Positions 48,301-60,851 of a stretch of 64,000 nucleotides of DNA are shown here, piece by piece; the first letter of the stretch is position 1, and each line of letters opens with the position of its first letter. A program made the translations under genes and the position numbers. The notes beneath the pieces are model-generated. The model was not told the origin of the DNA, made no database searches, and saw only the letters and a program-made list of their open reading frames with translations. The DNA comes from Galeopsis tetrahit (taxonomy: Eukaryota > Streptophyta > Magnoliopsida > Lamiales > Lamiaceae), in NCBI GenBank assembly GCA_963675135.1, contig OY776122.1, positions 78,750,472 to 78,814,471 on the forward strand. The letters run 5' to 3'.

Positions 48301-51300
48301 AAAAGAAAATGAGTAGATGACAATCCATATATCCCCAATTTGATTTAGTCATGCGAGGAGAAAGATAGATAATTGACTAAAACAGGATTCATCTAGACTA
48401 AAATTGATAATTAGCCCACAGTAGTGCATAAAAGTTATTTTTCGTATGGATACCAATTTGAACTCTTTAATTTGTGATCATGAATGATTATGCTTCAAAA
48501 CTACATAAGCTGCATGTCCTTCAGAGTATGCTTGAAGTTAGATATCAATATAGTATGATCTAAGAAACTAGTAATGCATAGATTCAATATTTAATAAATA
48601 TATATATGTGGCAGGATATATGAAGGATCTTACCCGTCGCGAGAGGGAAAGAAATATACGTCCCCGAGCAGAGATAGATGCTTATATGAAGGTCACTTTT
48701 TCAACTTTTAATGCTGATTTCTACTTGTTTCCACTTCATTAGTAGTATTTAATAGTTGTTAATACATACCTCGTGACTAAAATTTCAGGCATTATCTTTC
48801 CCTGGTACAAAGCACAGTGTGTCAACTGACTACAACCTCAAAGTTCTTGGCTTAGATGTTTGTGCTGATACACTTGTTGGCAATGACATGCTCAGGGGTG
48901 TTTCAGGGGGCCAAAAGAAGAGAGTTACTACTGGAGAGATGGTCGTTGGGCCTCGAAAAACACTTTTTATGGATGAAATATCTACAGGGCTTGATAGCTC
49001 CACCACATTCCAAGTTGTGAAATGTATAAGCAATTTTGTTCATCTCATGAATGGGACAGTGCTCATGTCTCTTCTTCAGCCTGCTCCTGAGACCTTTGAT
49101 CTCTTTGATGATCTCATATTACTTTCTGAAGGATACATCATGTATCAAGGCCCTCGTGCGGGTGTTCTCGAGTTCTTCGAGTCGCTTGGTTTTCGCCTGC
49201 CACCTCGAAAGAATGTTGCTGATTTTCTGCAAGAGGTAACATCAGTAAAGGATCAGGCTCAGTACTGGGTAGATCATTCGAAGCCATACGTATTTGTTCC
49301 GGTTTCAAAGATAGCCGAAGAGTTTCGGAATTCAAGGCATGGTCGAAATATAGCCACACTTCTTTCTAATCCATATAATAGATCTCACAGTGAAGATTCA
49401 GCTCTGCCCAAAACAAAGTATGCCGTTACAAGAATGGAGCTCTTTAAAACAGTTTTTGACAGGGAGTGGCTTCTGATCAAGAGAAATAGTTTTCTCTACA
49501 TATTCAAAACATTTCAGGTACTTAATTTGGTATACAATTACCTCTAACTCAAAAAGTGGAAGCTGACAAATATGTAGTGCAGGTTTGTTTTGTAGGTTTA
49601 GTTGCATGTACAACATTTCTCCGAACAAGAATACATCCCAGAGACGAGGTGAATGGCAATCTTTATCTCGGGTGTTTGTTCTTCGGGTTGGTGCATTTGA
49701 TGTTCAACGGGCTGTCTGAGCTACCTCTTATGATTTTCCGACTTCCCGTGTTTTACAAGCAACGAGACAGTCTTTTCCATCCGGCGTGGGCGTGGTCTCT
49801 CTCGGGTTTTGTCCTCCGTTTGCCTTACTCTGTAGTGGAAGCTATTGTTTGGTCTTGCATGATTTATTATCCTGTAGGATTCGCCCCTTCAGCTGGAAGG
49901 TTCTTTGCTTCCATGTTGCTGCTCTTTGCTGTTCACCAAATGGCAATGGGACTCTTCAGATCAGTTGCTGCTGTAGCAAGGGATATGATCATTGCTAATA
50001 CAATTAGTTCAGCTATGATATTCATAGTCCTTTTGACTGGTGGATTTATTCTACCAAAAGGTAATTAAGCATTATTCAATTCTTTGTCATCATGATTCAT
50101 AAATAAATAATTAACGCATTCATCTGATTATCCCAGATTTGATCCATCCATGGTGGATATGGGCTTATTGGATATCTCCACTGTCGTATGCCCAAAACGC
50201 TATGTCTGTTAATGAGTTCCTTGCTACAAGATGGACGGAGGTAATTAATTACATCTTTAATTGGGACGATTAGTATGAATGCATAATTTATTTTTTGAAC
50301 TTGATTATGCAGAAACCAAGTACAGTAAACACCAATCTTGGGCATCAAATTCTGCACGATTTTAGTATACCCAAAGATAGTTATTGGTTTTGGCTTGGAT
50401 TTTGTGTTCTAATAGCATATGCCATATTCTTCAACATTACTCTCACCGCTGCACTCACTTATCTGAATCGTAAGTTGTAAACATATATTGGTACTCCACT
50501 ATATAATAATTTAACGGGTGATTAGATTGATTAATTCAATTGTTGATCTCATGTTACAGCTATTTCAAAACCACAGTCAAATGTTACAGCTGAAGATGAT
50601 CAACAACAACCAGACAATGGTGGAAATAATAAGAAAGGAATGACTCTACCGTTTACACCGTATACCATTACTTTCCATAACGTCAACTATTTTGTTGATA
50701 TGCCAAAGGTATTTCATCATTCAGAATCTTAATTTGACCTGATATAAATATATAAATGCCAAAGGTATAACATTTTTGGTGCAGGAAATGAGCTCACAAG
50801 GTGTACCAGAAACAAGGTTGCAACTGTTGTCAAATGTGAGCGGAGTATTCTCACCTGGTGTTCTCACAGCATTAATGGGGTCAAGTGGAGCAGGGAAAAC
50901 GACGTTGATGGATGTCCTTGCCGGTCGAAAGACTAGCGGTTATATCGAAGGAGATATCAGAATCTCCGGCTACCCAAAGGAACAGAAAACTTTTGCAAGA
51001 ATATCCGGATATGTTGAACAAACTGACATACATTCCATTCAACTCACAGTTTTCGAGTCTCTACAATTCTCCTCCTTTCTTCGCCTTCCTAAGGAAGTCA
51101 CCGCCAAACAAAGAGACGTAAGATCCAAATTAACTTATGGAGTATGGATGATGGATTATGTTGTACAGTACAACTTATTAAATTTTGTTTTCAGGAGTTC
51201 GTTGAAGAGGTAATGCAATTAGTGGAACTGGATTCTCTAAGGGATGCTTTGGTTGGCTTGCCGGGTAGTTCGGGTTTATCGACAGAACAGAGAAAACGAC

Positions 51301-53280
51301 TGACAATTGCAGTGGAGCTTGTTGCAAACCCCGCAATCATTTTCATGGATGAACCGACATCTGGGCTGGATGCACGAGCAGCAGCCATTGTCATGCGCAC
51401 AGTTCGTAACACCGTTGATACTGGAAGAACTGTGGTTTGCACCATTCATCAACCCAGCATTGAGATATTTGAAGCATTTGATGAGCTTCTCCTCTTGAAG
51501 CGAGGCGGGAGAATGATTTACGGTGGGAAGCTTGGTACTGAATCGCATACCATGATTGAATACTTTCAGGTAAAAGAACTTGATAGAAAATGTATTATGT
51601 ACACATTGTGCAGCATCGTGCATATTGTGCAATAGTAATGACTTGTTGGTTTGATTGGTGAGCAGGGGATAAGCGGCGTCCCTCGAATGCGTGATGGTTA
51701 CAACCCAGCTACTTGGATGCTTGAGATAAGCACGCCTGCTGTTGAACAGAAAAATAATCAAGATTTTTCTGAGATATATACAAATTCGCAGCAGTATCGG
51801 TACTGTTATTTAATTTGTTCTATCTTTGCATGTGGTTGGTTTTATATATTCTGTACTCGTCTTAACAGAAGAAGATGATTGGATTTTCAATTCAGGGATG
51901 TTGAAGCCGCAATAGAGAGGTTTAGTGTACGACCTGCAGATTCAGAGCCTTTGAAATTCAATTCAACATACGCTAAAGATACACTTTCTCAATTCCTAAT
52001 GTGTTTGTGGAAGCAAAATATTGTATATTGGAGGACTCCATTGTACAATGTGGTGAGAATATTCTTCACAACAATCTGCGCTTTTATTATCGGCACTATG
52101 TTTTGGCGTGCGGGTAACAAAAGGTAATCTCAACACTAGCTAAAATCTAATGATGCACAAATTAAACATACAAAGCCTAATGCTCCAAATGTGAATGTAT
52201 CTACAGGGATACAACTCAACATTTGTTTGTTTTGATGGGGGCTCTTTATTGTGCTGCTTTGTTTCTTGGGATCAACAATGCAACTTCTGTACAACCAGTA
52301 GTATCTATTGAGAGGACAGTTTTCTACAGAGAGAAAGCAGCCGGAATGTACTCCCCTTTTCCTTTTGCATTTGCCCAGGTATTATATGATGAGATTCATG
52401 ACACACACAAAACTAGTATAATTACTCTAAATATACTAAGCTAAAATCAATTTCAACTGATGTTGCAGGGCATTGTGGAGATTCCCTACATTTTCTTGCA
52501 GACAATCATATTTGGTTGTATTACATACTACATGTTATACTTCGAGATTGCAGCAGGTCCTAATTCTTTATTCTACTCTTACTGCACATTTTAATTTGTT
52601 CATTCTTCATTTCTTCTACTACAATTTAGTAAAGTGATTGTTATTGTTTTATAGACTGGCTTTCATTAGGAGTACATGTTATTCCATAACATTATATATA
52701 TTGAATTAAAAAGAATTGCAAATTTGGACTCATGATGACTCCATTACTTTTGCAGGGAAATTTTTCTTGTATTTGTTGTTCATGTTTCTGACATTCACAT
52801 ACTACACCTTTTTCGGAATCATGGTTGTTGGACTAACTCCAAATCAACAAGTTGCTTCGGTTTATGCCTCTGCATTTTTCTCACTCTGGAATCTCCTCTC
52901 TGGCTTTCTAGTCCCAAAACCGGTAATAATTCTATTACATATTCTAGTCTCTTAGTATTCGAAATTAGACAACAAATTATTAATATGGATATTTCATTTC
53001 ATTAATCGTGCAGAAAATTCCGGGATGGTGGATATGGTTCTACTACATATGCCCACAGTCATGGACATTACAAGGCATAATCACTTCCCAGTTAGGCAAC
53101 GTAGAGACGAGAGTCGTGGGACCTGGATATGAAGGCACAGTGAAGGACTACATCAAGGAGTATTATGGTTTTGACTCAGACATGGTCGGAGCTTCTGTGG
53201 GCGTGCTTATTGGATTTTGCCTTTTCTTCTTCGGTGTCTTCGCCATCTCTGTTAAAACCATCAACTTCCAGAGAAGATAG
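45318..53280 (+). CDS. ABCG31: Full-size ABCG/PDR transporter, ABCG31-like (gene C)
   Basis: Nineteen exons: 45318-45643, 45996-46116, 46196-46284, 46437-46521, 46751-46913, 48615-48691, 48789-49517, 49583-50060, 50137-50240, 50313-50469, 50560-50708, 50785-51117, 51195-51569, 51666-51799, 51896-52123, 52207-52378, 52469-52556, 52756-52922 and 53014-53280. GT-AG throughout, in frame, 4242 nt, 1413 aa, the same length as gene A. All ABC motifs are present: Walker A GPPGAGKT, VSGGQKKR, FMDEIS; GSSGAGKT, LSTEQRKR, FMDEPTSGLD and CTIHQPS. It differs from A at scattered residues (for example VRPADSEPL where A has VPPANSEPL, and MLYFEIAA where A has MIYFEIAA). One coding intron (49518-49582) is absent from A. 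Role as for gene A; substrate unknown. Confidence 0.93.
45648..45930 (-). mobile_element. LINE 3' tail in intron 1 of gene C
   Basis: A T-run at the left is the A-tail of a minus-strand insertion. The minus strand encodes the end of a LINE RNase H domain (ALVAQFTNVFISFICRGAN, then a stop). This is the same region as the REANILAH motif of the 37688-38356 fragment. It is absent from intron 1 of gene A. Confidence 0.7.
47965..48186 (+). other. Open frame of 73 codons inside intron 5 of gene C
   Basis: Counterpart of 19632-19850: starts MKKDHSNFSLPQLSSS and ends FDFRIFQK. It carries an in-frame insertion (ILAPPPPN region) and a three-codon deletion relative to copy 1. See that entry for interpretation. 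Confidence 0.4.
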
Positions 53281-53335
53281 ATAATTATTGTTGCTCCAGT
53301 CCAGATGTCGACTATACTATTACTACATATATGTA

Positions 53336-53383
53336 GATGCATCCTGTTGTAATGCATCTCTATATATGTTGATATGTAATAAA
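53336..53383 (+). promoter_or_regulatory. 3' UTR hairpin and polyadenylation signal of gene C
   Basis: GATGCAT...ATGCATC (53336-53358) then AATAAA at 53378-53383, as in gene A. Confidence 0.55.
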
Positions 53384-53499
53384 GTCATTTTTTTTTAACT
53401 TTGATCTTGTTATTCTAATTCAGGTTAGTTGGTCAATGAATTCATCACAACAATTTAAATTGTGATTTTGCAGAAGAGTGAGTAATATTATATTTATAT

Positions 53500-54159
53500 A
53501 TGTCTTTTTTTTTTATCGGTCAAACTCAATATTATAAAGAGAGAGAGGGTATAAGGAATACCCAAAAGGAAGAGTTATAGAATAAGAGTAAATTTATGTT
53601 CTAACTAACCTTGCAGCAATTAAAAGAAATTAAGAACTGATGAAGTCGGTGGGATTATGCACCCAGACTCTAAATGGGATATTACAATGGGAAGGGTATT
53701 TAGTGAGAGTTCGTTCTTGAAGATTATAACATTTCTCTCCATAATTGAGTAAGATTTTGATTACGCGTAATGTAACAATGATATAATTGCTTCGTTGTAT
53801 ATAAATGAGACTAATAGAAGTTAGTTGCAATCGTAAAATAATAACTAACATAACTACTCGTAACTAGAAAAACCATTTTGGACAACTCCCCTGAAGTAAT
53901 GTCAACTCGCCCGACTTTTAGTAGAGTTTTGTCAGCTACGTACGTTGCCCACGCCTTACCGTCGCTAATGAGGAGAAATTAAAAGCCTTCGCCATTTAAA
54001 AATAAATTATAACATTCCCCTCACCATTGTTAATTCGTCCCTAGCCAAAGCCCACTCCTCAGGACCTTCTCTGATTAAGCACTTAATTTGGAGTAATTTA
54101 AAGAATATTATTCCACTGAAACTTAGTTTGTTAACTACCCCATTCTGGAAATTTGATGA
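53500..54159. other. Intergenic, unclassified repeat-like sequence
   Basis: A T-run at 53507-53516 begins a stretch absent from the other 3' flanks, with gtatataaatgagac at 53798-53812, so a retroelement fragment is possible. No frame or terminus I can identify. The copia element follows. Confidence 0.35.
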
Positions 54160-54352
54160 TATTTGACCTATATTAGTAAATACACTCTTATTCTTATTTA
54201 TTGTATAGGCCCATCTTAGTTTCCTATGGGCTCTCTTATAAAGCCCATTAGGGTTAGGTTAGACCTAAATATCTCTTGTATAAATACCCATTGTAAATCA
54301 TTCCTACACCTAATCAAGAAATTATATTTTCCACATATTTGTATTCTCTTTA
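54160..54352 (+). repeat. 5' LTR of the copia element
   Basis: 193 bp, starting tatttgacctatattag and ending tattctcttta. It contains ttgtataaatacccattg, a likely TATA box (TATAAATA) for the element transcript. Confidence 0.93.
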
Positions 54353-54518
54353 TGGTATCATCGAGTCATTTGGCTCACGCCTGATCCAAACATTAGCCGC
54401 CGCCGCTCCTCCCTCACGCCGCCGCCGCCTTCGTTTCTGAAGAGCCGCCGCCGCCGTCCGTCGCACGACGCCCAGCCTGTTCTGCTCCTTCACTCTCTCC
54501 GCTGCTCCACTCAATACA

Positions 54519-57500
54519 ATGGCCACCTCCTATCCGTTGCCGGCACCAATCACCTTTAAAGGCCTTGCAAACATGTCCTTGAAGCTCACCTCCACCAACT
54601 ATGGTGCTTGGTCATTTCAGCTTCGGCTTCTTCTTACTGGACACAACCTCTTTGGCTATGTTTTGGGCACGCACCCATGCCCACCTTCCACCATCCCAGC
54701 TGTCGGCACCACTGACACCACCGCCACTGTTCCCAACCCTGCCCACGATCTGTGGGTGTGTCAAGACAACCTTATCTTTTCGGCCATGGTTGGATCCATG
54801 TCTCCTGAACTTATTCCCTTTGTTGCATCAACCAAATCCTCCTGTGAAGCCTGGTCGATGCTTGAAAGTATGTTTGGGAAACCCTCCAGAGGTCGCATCC
54901 TTGCCCTCAAAACCAAGTTTCGCTCTCTGTCCAAAGGTGCTCGCCCGATCTCTGACTTCCTTATGGAAGTTCGCTCCGTGGTCGACGAACTTACACTCCT
55001 CGGCATTACCTCTGATGCCGAGGACGTCACCCTTCAGGTCCTAACCGGCCTTGATGAGTCTTACAATGACATAGCAAATGCCATCCAAGCTCGCGAACAG
55101 CCCATCCCGTTTGCCGAGCTCTGCGACAAGCTCCTCAGTACCGAGGTTCAACTTGCCTCGCGACCAGCCTCGGTCATCATACCTGCATCTGCTCTCACTG
55201 CTGGTAAACCTCATCATCGCTCCTCGCGACCTGACCCGAGGTCGAACACTGCTGACACTCGTCCTCGCCAGTCCTCGCAACAGCCCTATCTTGGCACATG
55301 TCAATATTGTCGTACACCGGGCCACACTGCTCGCACCTGCCCTGAACTTCCCTCATCGCCCACTGCTCCACCTACTGGTCCTCGCCGCCCACATGGACAG
55401 TACCAACCGACCCCTCGTCACAATCGACCAGGTGCTCGCCCGGCATACTCAGCTCACTCAGCCTCCTCGGCACATCCTGCTGAGCACTGGATTCTTGACT
55501 CAGGTGCTTCGCATCACATCACCAACGACCTCGCCAACCTCTCTCTTCACTCACCATTTGATGGGCCTGACAATGTTGAAATTGGTGATGGTAAAGGTTT
55601 ACACATATCGCACACTGGCTCTATGAGCTTCCCTCACCTTGAGTCTCTCAATTTTTCGAATGTCCTGGTCGTCCCACACATCTCGAAAAACTTGATTTCG
55701 GTCTCTAGCCTCTGTCGTGATAATAATGTTAACATTGTCTTTGATCGATCTTCCTTTCAGGTGCGGGATGGTCACTCGGGGAGCATTCTCCTCGTTGGGA
55801 GTCGTATCAATAACTTGTACGTCTGGCCGGCACACATGTCCAACACCTCCCCACAAGCCTTCACCACTCAACACCTCACAGCGACCACCTGGCATGCTCG
55901 CCTTGGCCACCCATCGACAAAAATCCTTGCTCACACCCTCTCCAAGCTCAGCTTATCCAATGCACCTTCCAAACACTTCAACTGTAACTCTTGCTCTTGT
56001 ATCAAAAGTCACAAATTACCTTTTTATGATTCAAGCATTGTGTCTACTAAACCACTTGATGTTATCTTTTCTGATGTCTGGTCGTCGCCTGACAATTTTA
56101 AATACTATGTGCTATTTGTTGATCACTTCAGCAAGTACATATGGGTTTACCCTCTAAAACGAAAATCAGATGTTCTCCCCACATTTATAACATTCAAAAC
56201 CCTTGTTGAGAACAACTATCAAAACACAATCAAAACTTTCTACTCCGACAATGGGGGAGAGTTCATTGCTCTTCGCCCCTTTCTTCAAACTCATGGCATT
56301 GCACATCTCACCACCCCACCTCACACTCCAGAACATAATGGCATGTCTGAACGTCGTCATCGCCATGTGGTCGACACAGCCCTTGCTCTCCTTCACCATG
56401 CTTCTATTCCCCTCACCTATTGGCCCTATGCCGTCTGCTCGGCAGCCTACACCATAAATCGCCTTCCCAAAGTTAACCTTGACATGATCTCTGCCTTTGA
56501 AAAACTCACTGCTCGCCCTCCGAATCTGACCAAACTCCGTGTATTTGGTTGTCTCTGCTATCCTCTGCTTCGCCCCTACACCACCCACAAACTTGATCCT
56601 CGCTCTACTCCATGTGTCTTTATTGGGTACTCGCCCACACAAAGTGCTTACCTCTGTCTTGATCGCTCCACAAATCGAATCTACACCTCGCGGCATGTTC
56701 AATTTGTTGAACATACGTTTCCCTTTTCCACTCCTCCCATTATTCAACAATCTCCCTCGCCGACCTCCACCTCCTCGCCCACTCTTCTAACACCTTCGCT
56801 GCCTCTCTCTGTCGCGACCGTCCTCGACCACAACCAAGTGCCGACCACACTGGTCGACCAATTGAATATCTCCCCGCCACCCATACCCACACCTACCTCT
56901 CCACTGCTCGCCACAACATCCGACATCCTTGTGCCGACCAATGCTCCCTCACGACCTCCTGCACCTCGCATGGTAACTCGAGCTCATAACAACGTGTTCA
57001 AACCAAATCTGAGGTATGGGCTTACTTCTATCCTCACCTCTGACATTGAACCGAGCTGTGTGTCACAGGCACTCAAGGACAAAAACTGGCGAGCAGCCAT
57101 GTCGGCTGAGTTTGATGCACTCCTTCAAAATGGTACTTGGGACTTAGTTCCCCCCACTACATCGCAGAACGTAGTTGGCTCCAAGTGGGTCTTTCGCATC
57201 AAACGAAAACCTGATGGATCCCTCGATAAGTACAAAGCTCGCCTGGTTGCCAAGGGCTTTCATCAACGTCCAGGTGTTGACTTCACTGAAACCTTCAGTC
57301 CGGTCGTCAAGCCGGCCACTGTGCGAGCAGTCCTCAACATTGCTATCACTCAGCAATGGCCTCTTCGGCAATTCGACGTCAATAATGCTTTTCTCCATGG
57401 CACACTCTCCGACACTGTCTTTATGGCCCAGCCTCCTGGCTTTGCAGATAAGACTTTTCCCACCTATGTCTGCAAATTACACAAATCCATCTATGGTCTG

Positions 57501-58583
57501 AAGCAAGCTCCTCGCACATGGTACTATGCTCTTCGCTCGTTTCTCGAAGAAATTGGCTTCAACCCCACTCACTCTGATGAATCACTGTTCGTCTACAACA
57601 ACACTGGAGTGGTCGCCTATTTTCTTGTCTATGTCGACGACCTCATTTTAACAGGCAACAACTCGCCTATGCTCACCCGTGTCGCTACCGACCTCAGTGC
57701 CAAGTTCTCAGTCAAGGATCTTGGTTCTCTTTCATATTTCTTGGGGGTGGAAGTTCTTCGCTCCACAACCTCTTGCTTTCTCTCTCAACGCAAGTACATC
57801 ACTGATCTGCTCGCCCGGTACAACATGGTTACCTCGAAGCTTGTTCGCACCCCACTACCGACATCTGCTCGCCTCTCTATCTCGGATGGGTCACCGCCTG
57901 CAGATGCCACTCAATATCGACAAGTCCTTGGTTCACTCCAATACCTGCAACTCACCAGGCCAGACATCGCCTTTGCTGTGCACAAGCTGTCCCAATTTAT
58001 GCATGCACCCACCACTACTCACTGGGGTGCTGCTAAACGTCTTCTAAGGTACCTAAATGGTACAAGGAACGTTAGGATCTCCCTCACCTCCAGTCCGTCC
58101 TCGTCTCTTCACTGTTTTACTGATGCCGACTGGGCTGGAGACACGGATGATCGGACCTCCACTAGTGCCTACATTGTCTTCCTAGGCTCCAACCCTATCT
58201 CCTGGTCGTCCAAGAAATAGAGGTCCGTTGCTCGCTCCTCGACTGAGGCTGAATATCGAGCTATTGCTGCCGCTGCCTCTGAAGTTCAGTGGCTCAAAAC
58301 TCTTTTGCAGGAACTCCACTTCCCCACCTCGCCTACACCAGCCCTCTACTGCGACAACATTGGTGCCACCTACTTGTGCTCGAATCCTGTGTTTCACTCA
58401 CGAATGAAGCACATTGCAATTGATTTTCACTTTGTTCGTGACCTCATCAAGACGAAACAACTACGTGTGTCTCATGTCTCCTCTGCCGATCAACTTGCGG
58501 ATGCTCTCACGAAACCTCTCTCCAGCACTCGCCTACAACTTCTCATGTCCAAGATTGGACTCACCGATGGTGCTCCATCTTGA
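54519..58583 (+). pseudogene. Copia gag-pol polyprotein with one in-frame stop
   Basis: The frame runs 1233 codons from the ATG at 54519 to a TAG at 58218-58220, then continues open for 120 more codons to TGA at 58581-58583. Order of domains: gag N-terminus; CCHC zinc knuckle (C-x2-C-x4-H-x4-C, about residues 261-274); protease with DSGAS (about 327); GAG-pre-integrase HARLGHPS; integrase with the FSDVW, YSDNGGEF and HNGMSERRHR segments; reverse transcriptase with KWVFRIK and YVDD (about 1038); RNase H with TDADWAG (about 1200). The stop falls just after SWSSKK within RNase H, so the last part (STEAEYRA..., ADALTK) is cut off. Otherwise no frameshift was seen. Confidence 0.93.
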
Positions 58584-58590
58584 GGGGGCG

Positions 58591-58783
58591 TATTGGACCT
58601 ATATTAGTAAATACACTCTTATTCTTATTTATTGTATAGGCTCATCTTAGTTTCCTATGGGCTCTCTTATAAAGCCCATTAGGGTTAGGTTAGACTTAAA
58701 TATCTCTTGTATAAATACGCATTGTAAATCATTCCTACACCTAATCAAGAAATTATATTTTCCACATATTTGTATTCTCTTTA
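58591..58783 (+). repeat. 3' LTR of the copia element
   Basis: 193 bp, starting tattggacctatattag. Differs from the 5' LTR at four bases; same ends. Confidence 0.93.
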
Positions 58784-58788
58784 GATGA

Positions 58789-59384
58789 GTTGGAATGCGC
58801 AGTTAATATTCGTAAATGATGAAATTATATGGTTGTTTTGGGTATGTTATCTGGTAATTTTTTTTATTTTTTTTTTTGAGCAAATATCTGGTAATTTTCT
58901 ATTAATATATTACTTATATATGTGCATCAGTGCATGGTTGGCTGCCTAAGTTTTTGGTAGATTAGCCCATCCCGCCGGACTAATAAATATATCAAGATTC
59001 CCAAAAAAAAAAAAAAAAAATCACTGTTAAAATAAAATTAAAGTCACCTCGATCTGCTTTTTCTGGGAGGATTAAAAAAAATTGTGACGAATGACACGCA
59101 TATTGCAAATTTGCATCGACCAATTTTTTGACGGTTTACCTGTCACAAGTTGCAATGACCTATACTCATCACAAATAACAGGAACCAAACTTGATTTTTG
59201 TAGCATTTCATAAATATTTTTAATTCATCAGGCCAAATTGATCAATGATCAATTTCGCACGATTCCTACTACGGATTTAATTTGTCAATCGACATTTTTC
59301 GAGATTTCAAGAATCCCAGATATGTGTGTGTGTGTTTTTTTTTCTTGTGCGTGTATTTCCTTTTTTTTTTGTTAGTTTATACAA
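58789..59384. other. AT-rich intergenic region
   Basis: No gene seen. 58940-59018 ends in an 18-A run and looks like a retroposon tail (cccatcccgccggactaata). 59330-59375 has T-runs and (GT)n. Confidence 0.4.
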
Positions 59385-60540
59385 TAATTTAAATATGCAA
59401 ATAAATAAAAATATTACACAGTGTTAATAAAAATATTACATAGAGTCAGATAAAATTACATTTACAAACAATTCATCATTTTTTTAAAAAACTATAAATG
59501 ACATCATTATCAAGAAAATTGCATTTAATAATCAATTACGCAAAGCTATTTTAGACATAATAGATCATAGTAATTACTTTTATGTTGATTATGATCAATT
59601 TAAAATTGATTTTAGATAAAATAAAATCCGTAAAAAGAACGCTTCATTTCGAAGACTAATCTTTTGTTAATGAAAGAGTTATATTTTTCAAATTTAACCA
59701 CTTAACTAACATCCCTAAATATTTGCTAAAATATTGAAGTCAATAAAAACACATTTCCACGTTAAAATTTCATAGAAGAAAAATAGAAAAAATAGTAGAT
59801 TTTCAAGATATTTAGTTGCAGAATAAAATTTTCACATATATATATATTACAAAAAAAAAAAAAAGGTTAAAATTGGCATTTGAGGTACATTTGTATCTCA
59901 TGTCCCTTCATTCCTGTGATCCTTGCAAGTGGGCGGTTGAATTAATTGTTAATTGTACAAAAGTGGACGGTGAAATTAATTCTTAGCTTTGTTAATTGTA
60001 TAAGGACGGACCGATACAGTTGGACGTTAACGTGTGTAACAATAAATATAGCATTCATCACTATACGCAATTCACACCCACCCTATGGTTTTTGTCGTGT
60101 ATATAGGGAATTAAGTGACCATTAATTGAAGAAAACAAATTAATTAAGCAACTACTATTTGGTGAGAGCTGGTTTTGGGATTAAAAGTCACCTCTCATGA
60201 TCGAGAGCTGGTTTTGGGATTGATACTTGAGTTTGAGTCGCATCATGCAATTACTATTTGGTGGACAATGGCTAACTATATCAATTTGGACCATATCAAT
60301 TTTCAATTTAAAAAAGATGCAGTATGCATGCATATTTTATTGGTCTAATGAGTTGTGTGAAATGTTTGATAAATCTCATATCAATTTTCAGTTATGACAC
60401 TTGACTATCTAGTATCTATCAACTTGAGTAAATTTTACAGAATAGTTTAATACTATAAAAAAAGATGCTGTATGCATGCATATTCCTCACTAGTGGTGGT
60501 GGAGTTTGGGATTATGTGAAAGTGCAACAACTATAATAAA
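59385..60540 (+). pseudogene. Promoter-only copy z of the ABCG31-like upstream region
   Basis: Matches the upstream regions from tttatacaataatttaaata (59385) through tgtcgtgtatatagggaatt (the TATA core is altered to TATATAG) and accattaattgaagaaaaca. It then passes into caactactatttggtgagag and a spacer also present after copy x. No coding exon follows. Confidence 0.7.
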
Positions 60541-60851
60541 GGAGTACAAGCCCTGTTTTAGACATAATAAGTCATAATTACTTTTATATTGATTATGATC
60601 AATTTGAATTGATTTAAAATCAAATCTCTAAAAGAAAACCTCATTTCAAAGACTAATCTTTTAAAATTTAACCAATTAACTAATATTCCTAAAAATATTT
60701 GCTAAAATATTGAAGTCAATAAAAACACCGTTTCCACATTAGACTGTAGCCCCATATGGTCTCAGTCTGAACTTTGTTAATTGTACAAGAACTGATACTT
60801 GATATTGGTTCAAAAGTATGTAATAATAAATGTTAACATTAATTAAAGTAA
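60541..60851 (+). pseudogene. Promoter-only copy w of the ABCG31-like upstream region
   Basis: A shorter copy: tttgctaaaatattgaagtc, tttgttaattgtacaagaac, gtaataataaatgttaacat. The TATA segment is deleted, and the sequence jumps from taacattaattaaagtaa into an exon 1 relic. Confidence 0.65.

Larger units (their letters stand above)
39262..53480. repeat. Segmental duplication, copy 2 (ASA relic - intergenic - ABCG gene C)
   Basis: Collinear with 12090-25060 (see that entry). Copy-specific additions are the hAT-like insertion 40130-40905, pogo-like element 40996-42093, expanded (TA)n at 42312, hAT 42705-43573 and a LINE tail in intron 1 of gene C. Copy-1-specific additions are a SINE at 16549 and the 76-bp doubling at 16172. 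Confidence 0.85.
54160..58783 (+). mobile_element. Ty1/copia retrotransposon, 4.6 kb, nearly intact
   Basis: Two 193-bp LTRs (54160-54352 and 58591-58783) differ at four positions by my count. A 5-bp target-site duplication GATGA flanks them (54155-54159, 58784-58788). The primer-binding site TGGTATCA directly follows the 5' LTR, as for initiator-Met tRNA priming, and a purine tract TTGAGGGGGCG precedes the 3' LTR. The LTR ends are TATT...TTTA rather than TG...CA. A single gag-pol frame fills the interior. The gag style suggests the Ale/Retrofit lineage (inference). Confidence 0.95.

Noticed and set aside
55078..55626. 182-codon second frame, plus other long frames over the copia element
   Set aside because: Shadows of the gag-pol frame, which carries all the recognisable domains.
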